Source: a virus. Taken from it: DNA of 29,328 bases. The DNA lies in IMG/VR virus record IMGVR_UViG_3300025120_000350, positions 1 through 29,328 of that record. One strand, given 5' to 3'. A model generated the notes under the pieces. That model did no database searches. It saw only the letters and a program-made list of their open reading frames with translations, and had not been told where the DNA came from. The translations under genes and the position numbers were made by a program. Shown in pieces: positions 7,847 to 15,764 of the stretch (positions are counted from its first letter, which is position 1; every line of letters begins with the position of its first letter).

Positions 7847-10701
7847 TAGATTATTAACTCCGCTACTATTCCATTAATCTGTAAGCCTAGTGGCTTGTCT
7901 TGCTCAATAGTTATCTGTGGATTTCTATTGTACCCCAAAGTTTTTACTTCTTTCTTCCCAGTAAAGCTTGAACTAACAACATCATTTGAATTTACCTTCA
8001 TTGATTCTGTTGACTTAACATCAACAACAATGTTGGTAATTCCCCTTGTTGTGCCAGTTGAAGGCCCATTGCCCATGTTTGCATCTATTGGATTGCTTAC
8101 TAACTTAGCAGTAAACTTCTTCCCAAACTCAGCGCTCTCATAGGTATTAACAAAATCACTTACTGCAATTGTATTACCCATGGAGTTGCCATGAACTGTA
8201 CAGTAATATTTTAAAGAAGCAGGCGCATCGCTAGCTACTACTATAGTAACCTTAGCTCCAGCCTGTCCAGCCGTTCCCGTTGTAGTTACACCAGTTGTAT
8301 AAGATGCATCTGCACTTGTTCTAAATGCAAAGGGATGACCAGAGTTTGATGAATCTGAAAGATCAAACACATAAGTATTTCCGCGAGAAAAACTAAGAGT
8401 AGGAGCAGATCCAGATATGCCAGCTATTGCGTATTTATTACCGCCATCATTTACTACAGTAACTGTATAATTTACCGTTGAAGGAGTAGCATATGCAGAC
8501 AAATCAATGTCATTATTACTATCTACAGTAAACTGATTTAAGTAAGTATACCCACTAGAAGAGACATACCCATATACATCAACTACATCTCCGCTGCTAT
8601 AAATATCACTTGCATCTACCTTGTTAGCAACAACAGATTTACTTTGCCATAAGTCTAAGCCTCTATCTGTATTAAACTCACAGAGATGTAGCTTACCATT
8701 ACTATCGTATACATTTGCAAACAATCTACTGTGTATTGCTATAACAGATCCAAAGTTGCCAGACGTACTAACTCTAGTCCAAGCCGCTCTTTTTTCAGCC
8801 CTATTAGAAGTAAACAGAATTAAGTCACCATTAGTTAGTGAAAAGGCAGCGTATGAATCTGCAAGCTCAAATCCACTATGAGCTACAGATAAATACTTTG
8901 GAGAATCAATTAAATGAGAAGCTAGAGTAGAAATAGCAGATGATGTATATGCATCCTCAGAGTCACTGTATAAGTATTCCCTAACAATTCTGCCATTTTT
9001 CTGAACAAATATAGTTGCACCATCTATAGATGTTGGCGTTACAAACTCTGTACCATATGGTGTTTGCATTCTTATCTGAGCGTTAGTTGGAGTGATTGCT
9101 TGGTTCAAGTAAGTAGGAACATATAGTTCGCCAGTAGAAGTAAACACTTGAAGATCACGATTAGAAATCATGTATCTTATTTCGTGAGAGTCACCAGTTG
9201 CAGCAACTAAGTTAATTGAATCATCGTCAGCAGCCTCACCTACATCAAAGTTAAAGAAGCTACCAATCTTACTCATCCATATTGTATCAGGTTCAGATAA
9301 CGTGCCGCCAAAGCACAGTCTGTTTTCATGAAAGACAACAGCAGCAGGATATCCTCTTACAGCAGAGAATGATTGTTCATCCCATGTTGTTGTTGGAGCA
9401 TGGCAAGATATAGACACATGCCCACCACCATCCTCACTACTAGATGCAGAACCACCAGCCTGATAGGTGTAGGTATTATCATCTATTATTTCTCTAACTT
9501 GATCTGTAACATTTAAATTACCACTATTAATACCGCCAGTTGCAGAAGCATCTTGTACTGTAATTGCATCACCTACATTAAGACCATGATTAATCTGAGT
9601 AACCTCAACTGTGCTTGAACCATCTCTTGTTCTAAGAGGATTTAAAACAGATAAACGCGCAACAAGCTCATCAACAACAGTACCAGCTATTGTTGCTGCA
9701 TCTGTTACTGCTGTAATTTCTATTTCCTGTTCATGATATCTAATTATTGTACCAACATGACCTGATGAGAAATAAGCTGGTCTGCCTTTAACTCCAGTAT
9801 CTATTCTATAACCCCCCGTAGTAGAAGTTGTAGTAATACTGGTAACTGTTTTAAAATACTTTGTTGAAGTTACTGCTGAGTTGCTAGTTGTATTAATGGT
9901 TTCACTAATAGATGTTCCGCTTATATTAGTGCCATTAATTGTATGTGTCCTTGTAGCAATTGTAGAAGGCGTAATTACTATTTGCCTTGCTTCTGGAAAT
10001 ATTCCAGTTTTTCCAAACTCTCCAACTGCTAAATTGCTAGGCGTCCAAGGCGTATATGCAATTCCTGTGTCAAGTACTGCTGCGGTAACACTATAATAAA
10101 CAAAAGCTGTAATTGATCCGCTTATTGCGCTTGGGTCAAACAAAAGGCTAGAGCTTTGGAATCTTGAGTATGGTTGATAAGTAACCTTATTATCTGCACG
10201 CGCATCAAATGAATAAGTATCTACCTCAAAAGAAGTAAGGCTTGTTCTTATAAGCAATCTAGGCGCAAACAAAGGATGTGATATAAACATTACATCGCCA
10301 TACTGAGCAGCTGTATATTCTTGTAAATACTCCCTGTCAAAAGGAAGGGCTACTGAATTAACATCAGTAGTAAGGGTCTGAACTAAAGTTACATTGCCGT
10401 TTGTTTCAAGTTGAAAACATCTTACTTTCTGATGCTCAATAGATATTACATACTCTTCATTGTCATCAAATATAAATTTGTATAAATGAGACTGTTCTGG
10501 ATAAGTTGAGCTAAAAGTAATTCCATAATTATATATATGCTTTAAGCCTGTTCTTTTTTTTACAGATCCTTCGCTCATAACAAGAAGGTTTTCTAATCGT
10601 TGGGCAGACTGATTATAAACAGGTGAATCCGTTCTCATTATTAATGAGTCACTGATTTCTCCATACTGAAAGCTGTTAATTGGAACTCTTACTTTCTGCA
10701 T
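7846..10701 (-). CDS. Tail tubular protein B (nozzle, gp12-like) with cupredoxin-like insert
   Basis: 951 residues. The N-terminus (FQYGEISDSLIMRTD, then a SAQRLENLLVMSEGSVKKRTG segment) and the central part (about 450-560: YPAAVVFHENRLCFGG, IWMSKIGSFFNF, LQVFTSTGELYV) are typical of podoviral nozzle proteins, which form the tail tip below the gp11-like ring. The middle has Ser/Thr-rich beta segments. Residues about 743-850 are unusual: a beta-rich block with GHPF (His789) and YYCTVHGNSMG (Cys834, His837, Met841), the spacing of a type-1 copper site, suggesting a cupredoxin-fold insertion. The gene overlaps both neighbours by TAATG junctions. The family call is confident; copper binding is inference. 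Confidence 0.88.
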   Translation of the reverse strand: MQKVRVPINSFQYGEISDSLIMRTDSPVYNQSAQRLENLLVMSEGSVKKRTGLKHIYNYGITFSSTYPEQSHLYKFIFDDNEEYVISIEHQKVRCFQLETNGNVTLVQTLTTDVNSVALPFDREYLQEYTAAQYGDVMFISHPLFAPRLLIRTSLTSFEVDTYSFDARADNKVTYQPYSRFQSSSLLFDPSAISGSITAFVYYSVTAAVLDTGIAYTPWTPSNLAVGEFGKTGIFPEARQIVITPSTIATRTHTINGTNISGTSISETINTTSNSAVTSTKYFKTVTSITTTSTTGGYRIDTGVKGRPAYFSSGHVGTIIRYHEQEIEITAVTDAATIAGTVVDELVARLSVLNPLRTRDGSSTVEVTQINHGLNVGDAITVQDASATGGINSGNLNVTDQVREIIDDNTYTYQAGGSASSSEDGGGHVSISCHAPTTTWDEQSFSAVRGYPAAVVFHENRLCFGGTLSEPDTIWMSKIGSFFNFDVGEAADDDSINLVAATGDSHEIRYMISNRDLQVFTSTGELYVPTYLNQAITPTNAQIRMQTPYGTEFVTPTSIDGATIFVQKNGRIVREYLYSDSEDAYTSSAISTLASHLIDSPKYLSVAHSGFELADSYAAFSLTNGDLILFTSNRAEKRAAWTRVSTSGNFGSVIAIHSRLFANVYDSNGKLHLCEFNTDRGLDLWQSKSVVANKVDASDIYSSGDVVDVYGYVSSSGYTYLNQFTVDSNNDIDLSAYATPSTVNYTVTVVNDGGNKYAIAGISGSAPTLSFSRGNTYVFDLSDSSNSGHPFAFRTSADASYTTGVTTTGTAGQAGAKVTIVVASDAPASLKYYCTVHGNSMGNTIAVSDFVNTYESAEFGKKFTAKLVSNPIDANMGNGPSTGTTRGITNIVVDVKSTESMKVNSNDVVSSSFTGKKEVKTLGYNRNPQITIEQDKPLGLQINGIVAELII

Positions 10702-11285
10702 TAACTGCGCCTTTCAGCAATAAACCTCGATGTTGTTAGCTTGCGCGTTGTCTGCTGCTGAGAATCAATGTTCCTAGCCTTTATAAACAATGCCGCAGCT
10801 TTCTGCTCCATTAACTGAGCAAGCTGTGCATCCCTAGCTAAAGAGATTGCAAAGGAGCCAGCAAGAGTAAACTCAATTGCTGTAGTAAAGTAAGAAGGCC
10901 AGCTAGACTCAGGCGCTCTCTCAACATAATCTAAAACAACGGTATCGTTTGTATCCGCGTCACAGAATATTTTATTGCCGTAGATGTCGTATTTAATTAG
11001 TGCATCATTAATCGTTGCGCCTATTACCGTAACGCAAGATGCTGGAATGTGATAAGACGCTGAAAACCTACCCTTGGGAGCGGTTGCTAAGCGTGTAAGA
11101 TCTATTTGAGTTGTGGCAAAACGCCAACGAAAAGAAGCAAATGAAGTCTGAACAATGTCTTCATATAAAGCATTAGCTACTTTTGCTTCAGATGTACTAG
11201 CTGCAAAGTCGGTAATCCCGTCAGCACCAATAAGATATAATGCGTTACTTGCAACTTCTAATGATGAATCAGCTACTCTTGGCAT
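10701..11285 (-). CDS. Tail tubular protein A (gp11-like adaptor)
   Basis: 194 residues with the hallmarks of gp11/tail tubular A proteins: an N-terminal helical segment (ASNALYLIGADGITDF), the central FRWRFATTQIDL motif, the YHIPASCVTVIGA segment, IYGNKIFCDADTNDTVVLDYVER in the middle (in two short beta stretches), and a helical C-terminus (AISLARDAQLAQLMEQKAA). These proteins form the dodecameric adaptor between portal and nozzle. Its ATG lacks a recognisable ribosome binding site: the upstream sequence is a strong GC hairpin and an AACCAAC spacer. The stop overlaps the start of the tail tubular B gene. Confidence 0.9.
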   Translation of the reverse strand: MPRVADSSLEVASNALYLIGADGITDFAASTSEAKVANALYEDIVQTSFASFRWRFATTQIDLTRLATAPKGRFSASYHIPASCVTVIGATINDALIKYDIYGNKIFCDADTNDTVVLDYVERAPESSWPSYFTTAIEFTLAGSFAISLARDAQLAQLMEQKAAALFIKARNIDSQQQTTRKLTTSRFIAERRS

Positions 11286-11292
11286 GTTGGTT

Positions 11293-11310
11293 TGGGGGCC
11301 GAAGCCCCCA
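11293..11310 (-). promoter_or_regulatory. Perfect UUCG-loop hairpin between head and tail genes
   Basis: On the minus-strand transcript this is a 7-bp stem (TGGGGGC paired with GCCCCCA) closed by a TTCG tetraloop, one of the most stable RNA hairpins known. There is no U-run after it, so it is not a textbook rho-independent terminator. It sits 8 nt before the start codon of the tail tubular A gene and just after the small head gene, the same place where T7 carries its late terminator after the capsid gene. Likely roles are protecting the capsid mRNA 3' end, partial termination, or limiting translation of the tail genes. Confidence 0.75.
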
Positions 11311-11315
11311 CTCCT

Positions 11316-11582
11316 TTAGGTATCAGTTGCGCTAATTGTATTACCATCAACAACGTCAACCGCAGTGGTTGCAACGCCGTTAAAGTAAGTCAATGTAGCT
11401 ACTGGTGTGCCGCCTGATGCGGAAATAACGAAAATAACATCGTTAATATTTAGCATCGGGTGAGCATCTTCAAAGTAATCTTCTGCACGAACAACAGAAA
11501 AAGCATCTGTTGTAGTATAGTGCCACAAAGAAACACCAGAAGCACCACTCAAACGAGTAAGGTTTGCTGAATTATAAGCCAT
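11316..11582 (-). CDS. Small head protein downstream of capsid (possible decoration protein)
   Basis: 88 residues: MAYNSANLTRLSG followed by a beta-rich, acidic sequence (LWHYTTTDAFSVV, INDVIFVISASGG, ATLTYFNGVATTAVDVV). It has no transmembrane or catalytic motif. Small proteins with this opening (MAYN.. then LYHY/LWHY) are commonly found just after the capsid gene in marine podoviruses; I recall them as hypothetical. A good ribosome binding site (AGAGGA) precedes ATG. It is 11 nt after the capsid gene and directly before the strong hairpin, so it would be among the most abundant late transcripts. A capsid decoration or head-completion role is inference. Confidence 0.72.
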   Translation of the reverse strand: MAYNSANLTRLSGASGVSLWHYTTTDAFSVVRAEDYFEDAHPMLNINDVIFVISASGGTPVATLTYFNGVATTAVDVVDGNTISATDT

Positions 11583-11593
11583 GATTAATCCTC

Positions 11594-12403
11594 TTAGTTA
11601 TTATCAAGGACTTCATAGATACCATCGCTATCAATAACGACAGCACCCATAGACATCATTGATGTGGCAAGGTGTGAGACTTTTTCCGCAATATAGTTTA
11701 CCTCAGTTTGAACATCAGCATTTACGCCAAGCCCTACTGAAGATGTATGGTACGAAAAGTTTTTACCACCAGCTACAGCAGACGTTGAAAAGATCTTGAA
11801 TCCCAAGAACTCTTTCATTGTCATACCGCCAGCAAACGGCAGGTTCTGAGGGCCAACGTAATCAGAAGAAGCAAACTCATTAATATTAAACAAGTCAGCA
11901 AAACCAGAAGGAGACATAGCTAAATAGCGTTGCCCGTCTTCTGGAACGTCAGCATTCCCAAGGGTTTCAAACAATGACAACAAGTCAGCTTTGCTTACTG
12001 CGCTGCCAGTTGCACCAATCTGAGTGGTATTAGCACCAGCATCCATTGCTGTAATTAAGATTTCATCAGTCTTACGACCGAGTGCAGCAGCAGCAGATTG
12101 CGCTACAGCTTGACGCTCGTTGATGTTAATCTTTAATTCATCAAGCTTGTCCATGTACTCTGAGGCATAGAAGTCAGCCATTGTTACTTCGACATTGGTG
12201 TGCGCCAACTCCATTGGAGTTACATTACCGTTGCGAGATTTAGTAGTTGCAGTGCCTTTTCCGATTACTTGGAAACGAGCAGTTGAACCTGTGACATTTG
12301 TCGTACGCACAGTGTTCCGTAACTTGGAACCCATACGCTGATACGCCATATGTACTTCAGTTTCAAACTGCTTGATAAAAGCTACGTCTATAGTATTAGC
12401 CAT
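11594..12403 (-). CDS. Major capsid protein
   Basis: 269 residues, short compared with T7 gp10A but typical of compact HK97-fold coat proteins. It begins MANTIDVAFIKQFETEVHMAYQRMGSKLRNTV and shows the expected order: an N-terminal helical arm; a beta segment with GKGTATTKSRNG; the long ADFYASEYMDKLDELKI helix region; a Ala-rich helix with GRKTDEILITAMDAGAN; a SPSGFADLFNINEF segment; and a C-terminal beta part ending VIDSDGIYEVLDNN. The long leader upstream and its position after scaffold and gp13-like genes fit. The protein has only Ala/Ser/Gly-rich soluble sequence and no signal peptide. Confidence 0.9.
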   Translation of the reverse strand: MANTIDVAFIKQFETEVHMAYQRMGSKLRNTVRTTNVTGSTARFQVIGKGTATTKSRNGNVTPMELAHTNVEVTMADFYASEYMDKLDELKININERQAVAQSAAAALGRKTDEILITAMDAGANTTQIGATGSAVSKADLLSLFETLGNADVPEDGQRYLAMSPSGFADLFNINEFASSDYVGPQNLPFAGGMTMKEFLGFKIFSTSAVAGGKNFSYHTSSVGLGVNADVQTEVNYIAEKVSHLATSMMSMGAVVIDSDGIYEVLDNN

Positions 12404-12482
12404 TTTTACAGTCCTATTAGAAGTTTCAGTTAATCACAGGTATCCGCTTTTCTATCTCAGCGAGGGTATCCTTACGGGCCTC
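12404..12482 (-). promoter_or_regulatory. Capsid gene leader with 7-bp direct repeats
   Basis: This 79-nt gap is the longest between structural genes of the late block. It contains two GGATACC copies (minus strand; 12471-12465 and 12445-12439) 26 nt apart, flanking a short CGCT/AGCG hairpin, and ends with AGGAC before the capsid ATG. I see no convincing -35/-10 pair. It may act as a capsid-specific mRNA leader or processing site. Confidence 0.35.
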
Positions 12483-13028
12483 TCAATGTATTACGGGCTG
12501 TCGTGGTTCATCATAAACACAATTTTGATCTAAATTGCAACGAACAAATTCAACATACTTATTTCCGTTCTGCGTAGACACACCAACAGGATCAAAGCCT
12601 AGCCACGTTGCCCAGCTTACCATGCCTTCGTAATCAGCAAGAATTGTCATAGACATATGCGATTGGCTTTGATCAAAAAACTCTACTAGCATTTTTGATC
12701 CACGCGCTAGCATAGTAAAGTTTTCCCTTATTTTACTGGAAAACATAGCAAACATTTGGGGCCAGTCTTGATCTTCGCAAAACCAAAGACCGCCAACAAA
12801 CAAAAGCTCACCCCCATCTTTACGACAAACATAAGCCTCAGATGTTTTGCTCATTACTTCTAGTGCAGTCCTTACATCGCAATATCCAAGTAATTTTATT
12901 TCTCTGCGATTTTCTTTTGAAAGAACTCTTTCAAGCTCATCAATGTGAAAAGATTTAAGGGGAGTCAAATAATAACTCCCCCTTTTTATAATCTTAACTT
13001 CTTCTTTTGTGAAGTTGTTGCCAGCCAT
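12483..13028 (-). CDS. Phage gp13-like protein (GNAT-fold type)
   Basis: 181 residues with the pattern of the T7 gp13-like family: a helical N-terminal part (FHIDELERVLSKENRREI), LEVMSKTSEAYVCRKDGGELLFVGGLWF in which a residue is exposed to a changing 'value' then VGGLWF, a MFSSKIRENFTMLARGSKMLVEFF helix, and the terminal pair MVSWATWLGFDPVG and KYVEFVRCN, which resemble the last strands of an acetyltransferase fold. T7 gp13 is needed for particle assembly but is not a proven enzyme. The gene overlaps the scaffold gene by 35 nt and no strong ribosome binding site precedes its ATG, so translation is probably coupled to the scaffold gene. Confidence 0.75.
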   Translation of the reverse strand: MAGNNFTKEEVKIIKRGSYYLTPLKSFHIDELERVLSKENRREIKLLGYCDVRTALEVMSKTSEAYVCRKDGGELLFVGGLWFCEDQDWPQMFAMFSSKIRENFTMLARGSKMLVEFFDQSQSHMSMTILADYEGMVSWATWLGFDPVGVSTQNGNKYVEFVRCNLDQNCVYDEPRQPVIH

Positions 13029-13737
13029 CGTCTATCTGCTTTATATAGTTTGGATCTCTACTCTTAGGCTCCCAATACCTTGGGTCTTTCATTAGTTCTT
13101 TTAATCCAGTTTCCGTAAGAGAGGGAGATGGGCTAGTATTGCCAGCAAAATTACCATCCTTCATTTTTTCCATAATAGTTTCTAGCGCTATAATGCCTTC
13201 GTGAGATTCGCACATACGCTCAATAGCTGGCAGTGCATCTTCTGGAAAAAACTTATTAGCAAACATAGACGCAGCTTCAATTCTTGTGCTGGCATTATCA
13301 CCAAGCTTTTCTGATTCAGCTTCCATATCTGGCTGAGTTCCATTAATCGCCTGAGCATACATCTCTATGCCCTTTTGAAACTCTTCTTGACCATAACCGT
13401 TTTCAAAAGAATGCTCAGACCACCACTGCAAAAGATCATTGTCAACAGCAAGATTATCATCAACAATATCTGGAAGCTGATAATCACCAGCAGTTTCTGG
13501 CCTATCAGCAAAAGCTTCTGTTTTTATTTCCTCAAGCAAAGCCTCTCGTATTTCTTCATCCTTGCCGCCAAGCTTGGATTCAAGTTCCTTATACGCTTTT
13601 GCTAAGTCTTCACCTGTTTTATATTTTTCTGGCAACCACTCTGGACGCTCAGGCGCAGCCGCTTGATCTACATCCTCTTGAGTTACAAAATCACGGCCAT
13701 CCGCTTCCGCCGCTTCAATTGCTGCTTCATCATTCAT
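12994..13737 (-). CDS. Capsid assembly scaffolding protein
   Basis: 247 residues and strongly acidic at the N-terminus. It carries the typical scaffold phrase PEWLPEKYKTGEDLAKAYKELE near residues 33-54, a helical central region, and a basic C-terminal tail (DDGWQQLHKRRS), which in scaffolds contacts the capsid protein. It lies between portal-side genes and the capsid gene as in T7 (gene 9). Its ATG overlaps the stop of the Bbp19-like gene (ATGA). The basic C-terminal helix is also the part encoded by the overlap with the gp13-like gene. Confidence 0.85.
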   Translation of the reverse strand: MNDEAAIEAAEADGRDFVTQEDVDQAAAPERPEWLPEKYKTGEDLAKAYKELESKLGGKDEEIREALLEEIKTEAFADRPETAGDYQLPDIVDDNLAVDNDLLQWWSEHSFENGYGQEEFQKGIEMYAQAINGTQPDMEAESEKLGDNASTRIEAASMFANKFFPEDALPAIERMCESHEGIIALETIMEKMKDGNFAGNTSPSPSLTETGLKELMKDPRYWEPKSRDPNYIKQIDDGWQQLHKRRS

Positions 13738-13994
13738 TTGTCTTTACTCCTATGTGCATGTGATATGCGCTGTTCAAGAAGGCCAACAATATATCGCTGC
13801 CCCTCTATATGCCTTAGCTCTTCTGTAGATACATTAGGCCCATTAACCATCTCAATAGTTACAGACCTGAGATATTGAAGCACAGCCTTTCCAGTAGGCG
13901 TGTTAAATATCTGAGCTATGTTCTTGCTTATTTCAACGTCCCTATCTATGTGACGCTGTATTCCGTCTATGCCAATATTAGCTTTCGTCGCCAA
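13734..13994 (-). CDS. Bbp19-like small phage protein
   Basis: 86 residues from a TTG start. I chose TTG at 13994 because AAGGA lies 7 nt upstream and because upstream extension would run deep inside the portal gene. The core IAQIFNTPTGKAVLQYLRSVTIE and the C-terminal RHIEGQRYIVGLLEQRI match the small Bbp19-type domain that many podoviruses encode right after the portal; its function is unknown. It overlaps the portal 3' end by 17 nt and the scaffold ATG by 4 nt, so the whole portal-to-scaffold segment is translationally tight. The family name is from recalled motifs. Confidence 0.75.
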   Translation of the reverse strand: MATKANIGIDGIQRHIDRDVEISKNIAQIFNTPTGKAVLQYLRSVTIEMVNGPNVSTEELRHIEGQRYIVGLLEQRISHAHRSKDK

Positions 13995-15522
13995 CTTGCA
14001 TTCCTTGTTGCTGTTGAGCCATTTGCTGCTGAGCCATTTGCTGCGCAACCGCAGCTATTTGTCTACGCTGTTCTTCGTCACGAATCAAGCTCTCTGGAAC
14101 ACCAAACTTTTTAGATAGGAATATAGCTGTCTTCTCTGAATCAATTAACATCTGCATCATCTCAGGGCCAAAGGCTCCACCAACAAGTTCTAAGAAGCGC
14201 GCAACACTTGAGATATCTTCATTTGCTTGTGCTTGAGCAAGTGGAGATACAGAACGCACTTTAACTTCCCTGCCATTTACTGTAGGTACTTCTATGCGGC
14301 CCTGCTTCTTTAGGATGTAAATTACACGCTGAAGTACGGGCTGCACGAGTTCTGCTTGCAATCTTCCAAACGAAGAACCCATTCTCCTAGATAAATCAGC
14401 CATTCTTTCGGCCACCTCAGTTGCAGTTGCAGGAGTTTTGTTAGGATCGGCAAGCATATCCATGAACAAAGCCTTGCGAATATTAAGCCGCATATCGTTA
14501 AGAACAAGCTGCGCTACATCAAAGCGACCTGCTGCTTGTATAGGCTGAAGCCCAGCAGAACCCATAGCCTTTGGTATAATAGTCCCCGGTACTAAATTAA
14601 TTGTATCAACATTAACTACACCATCGTCTTCCATTTGATATATACCAGAGATAGACATCTGAGCATTCTCAAGAATAAGCTCAATGGTTAAGTTAGTAGT
14701 TTTAATAGCAGATAGAGCATTAAGAATAGGTCCACGACCATATACCTCACCAGAACACTTAGACCATCTAAAGCAAATAAAAGGATTAGATCCTACGCCC
14801 TTCATTTGTTTTTCGTATAGCGTTGTTTTGGTACTCATGCAAAATGCATAGTGATAGTAAGCTTCTTCGTTTCGCTTACTGTAGTCGCGGCATACAAGTT
14901 CAAGAACAGTAGTTTCTCTGTCCTTGCCCATTTGCTGTTCGACCCTTGGATCAAACTGACCATCAGGAAAAAGAATTCTTAGTTCATCAAAGGGAATCTT
15001 CTTGCGCTCTCTAAATACATGATCAATCTTATCGTCTGGCCCAGTATCAAGTACGACATGTGGAAGGGGTATTGCGGTAAAGTTGACTGGATTAATTGAA
15101 TCCCCTTCTTCGACGCACAAGACACCAGTACCAACAGCCAAGTCCATAAAGGATTCATGAACCTCTTGGCTAAAATTGGAGTTCTGCAATACCTCAAATA
15201 CATATTCAGTAACTTCATCTAGCTCGTTATCAATTGCTTCACGCTGATCCTTTGGCACTTCACTGCCAGACACAAGATCAGCCCACCTAGCAAAGTTAGG
15301 CACAATGCCAGACTGCAATCTGCTAGCAAACTCTTGAACACCAACTACTGCTGTTTCATCAAAGATCTTTTCATCTCTGCGTTGTCCAGCTTCTTCATAA
15401 TAAAACGACTCACGTTGAGGCAGAGCGTATTCATAACACTCCTCAAAGAGAGGAACCCAGTTTTCCCGAAAGGCTTTTGCCTTCTGGTACTTCTTTAGTT
15501 TTTGCTCTGCCAATGTATTCAT
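13978..15522 (-). CDS. Portal protein (head-to-tail connector, gp8-like)
   Basis: 514 residues. The N-terminus (KAKAFRENWVPLFEECYEYALPQRESF) is the usual podoviral connector opening; IFDETAVVGVQEFASRLQSGI follows. Around residues 240-265 is ICFRWSKCSGEVYGRGPILNALSAIK, the conserved 'Y-GRGP' segment, and the C-terminal half contains PNKTPATATEVAERM and a long helix that ends in a Gln-rich tail (AQQMAQQQMAQQQQGM). Portals form the dodecameric packaging vertex. The poly-Gln tail is longer than usual. Start ATG overlaps the stop of the small upstream MCFG gene. Confidence 0.93.
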   Translation of the reverse strand: MNTLAEQKLKKYQKAKAFRENWVPLFEECYEYALPQRESFYYEEAGQRRDEKIFDETAVVGVQEFASRLQSGIVPNFARWADLVSGSEVPKDQREAIDNELDEVTEYVFEVLQNSNFSQEVHESFMDLAVGTGVLCVEEGDSINPVNFTAIPLPHVVLDTGPDDKIDHVFRERKKIPFDELRILFPDGQFDPRVEQQMGKDRETTVLELVCRDYSKRNEEAYYHYAFCMSTKTTLYEKQMKGVGSNPFICFRWSKCSGEVYGRGPILNALSAIKTTNLTIELILENAQMSISGIYQMEDDGVVNVDTINLVPGTIIPKAMGSAGLQPIQAAGRFDVAQLVLNDMRLNIRKALFMDMLADPNKTPATATEVAERMADLSRRMGSSFGRLQAELVQPVLQRVIYILKKQGRIEVPTVNGREVKVRSVSPLAQAQANEDISSVARFLELVGGAFGPEMMQMLIDSEKTAIFLSKKFGVPESLIRDEEQRRQIAAVAQQMAQQQMAQQQQGMQVGDES

Positions 15523-15755
15523 GAGTTAAACCGCCCTAAGAATCCAGCGCCGCCAGAGCGAAACAAAGATCTACGGCCACGACCACCGCGCATACCACGC
15601 TGTTGCGTTCTTGCAGATAAAGCCTCGCTAATATCTTCACGTTTGCTTTCTGCGCGTTTTTCTACTTCTAATCGCTTTGCTTGTTCTGCTGCAACCCTTT
15701 GATCTGCTGCTGCTTGCTTTTCCTCACTAGAAGGGCCACCACCACCAAAACACAT
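15519..15755 (-). CDS. Small MCFG-type protein upstream of portal
   Basis: 78 residues: MCFGGGGPSSEEKQ, a charged coiled-coil region (about 12-47, Ala/Glu/Arg/Lys-rich), then an Arg/Gly-rich tail (RGMRGGRGRRSLFRSGGAGFLGRF). Proteins beginning MCFGGG are common next to portals in podoviruses and have no assigned function. It sits 9 nt after the terminase large subunit gene and overlaps the portal ATG. A second gene in the window (18244-18429) begins with nearly the same residues. The Arg/Gly tail could bind nucleic acid; that is inference. A shared N-terminus without a hydrophobic core argues against a lipoprotein signal. Confidence 0.75.
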   Translation of the reverse strand: MCFGGGGPSSEEKQAAADQRVAAEQAKRLEVEKRAESKREDISEALSARTQQRGMRGGRGRRSLFRSGGAGFLGRFNS

Positions 15756-15764
15756 AGCTATCTC

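Noticed and set aside
15519-15755. Possible lipoprotein because of Cys2 in MCFG
   Set aside because: There is no hydrophobic signal core before the cysteine.
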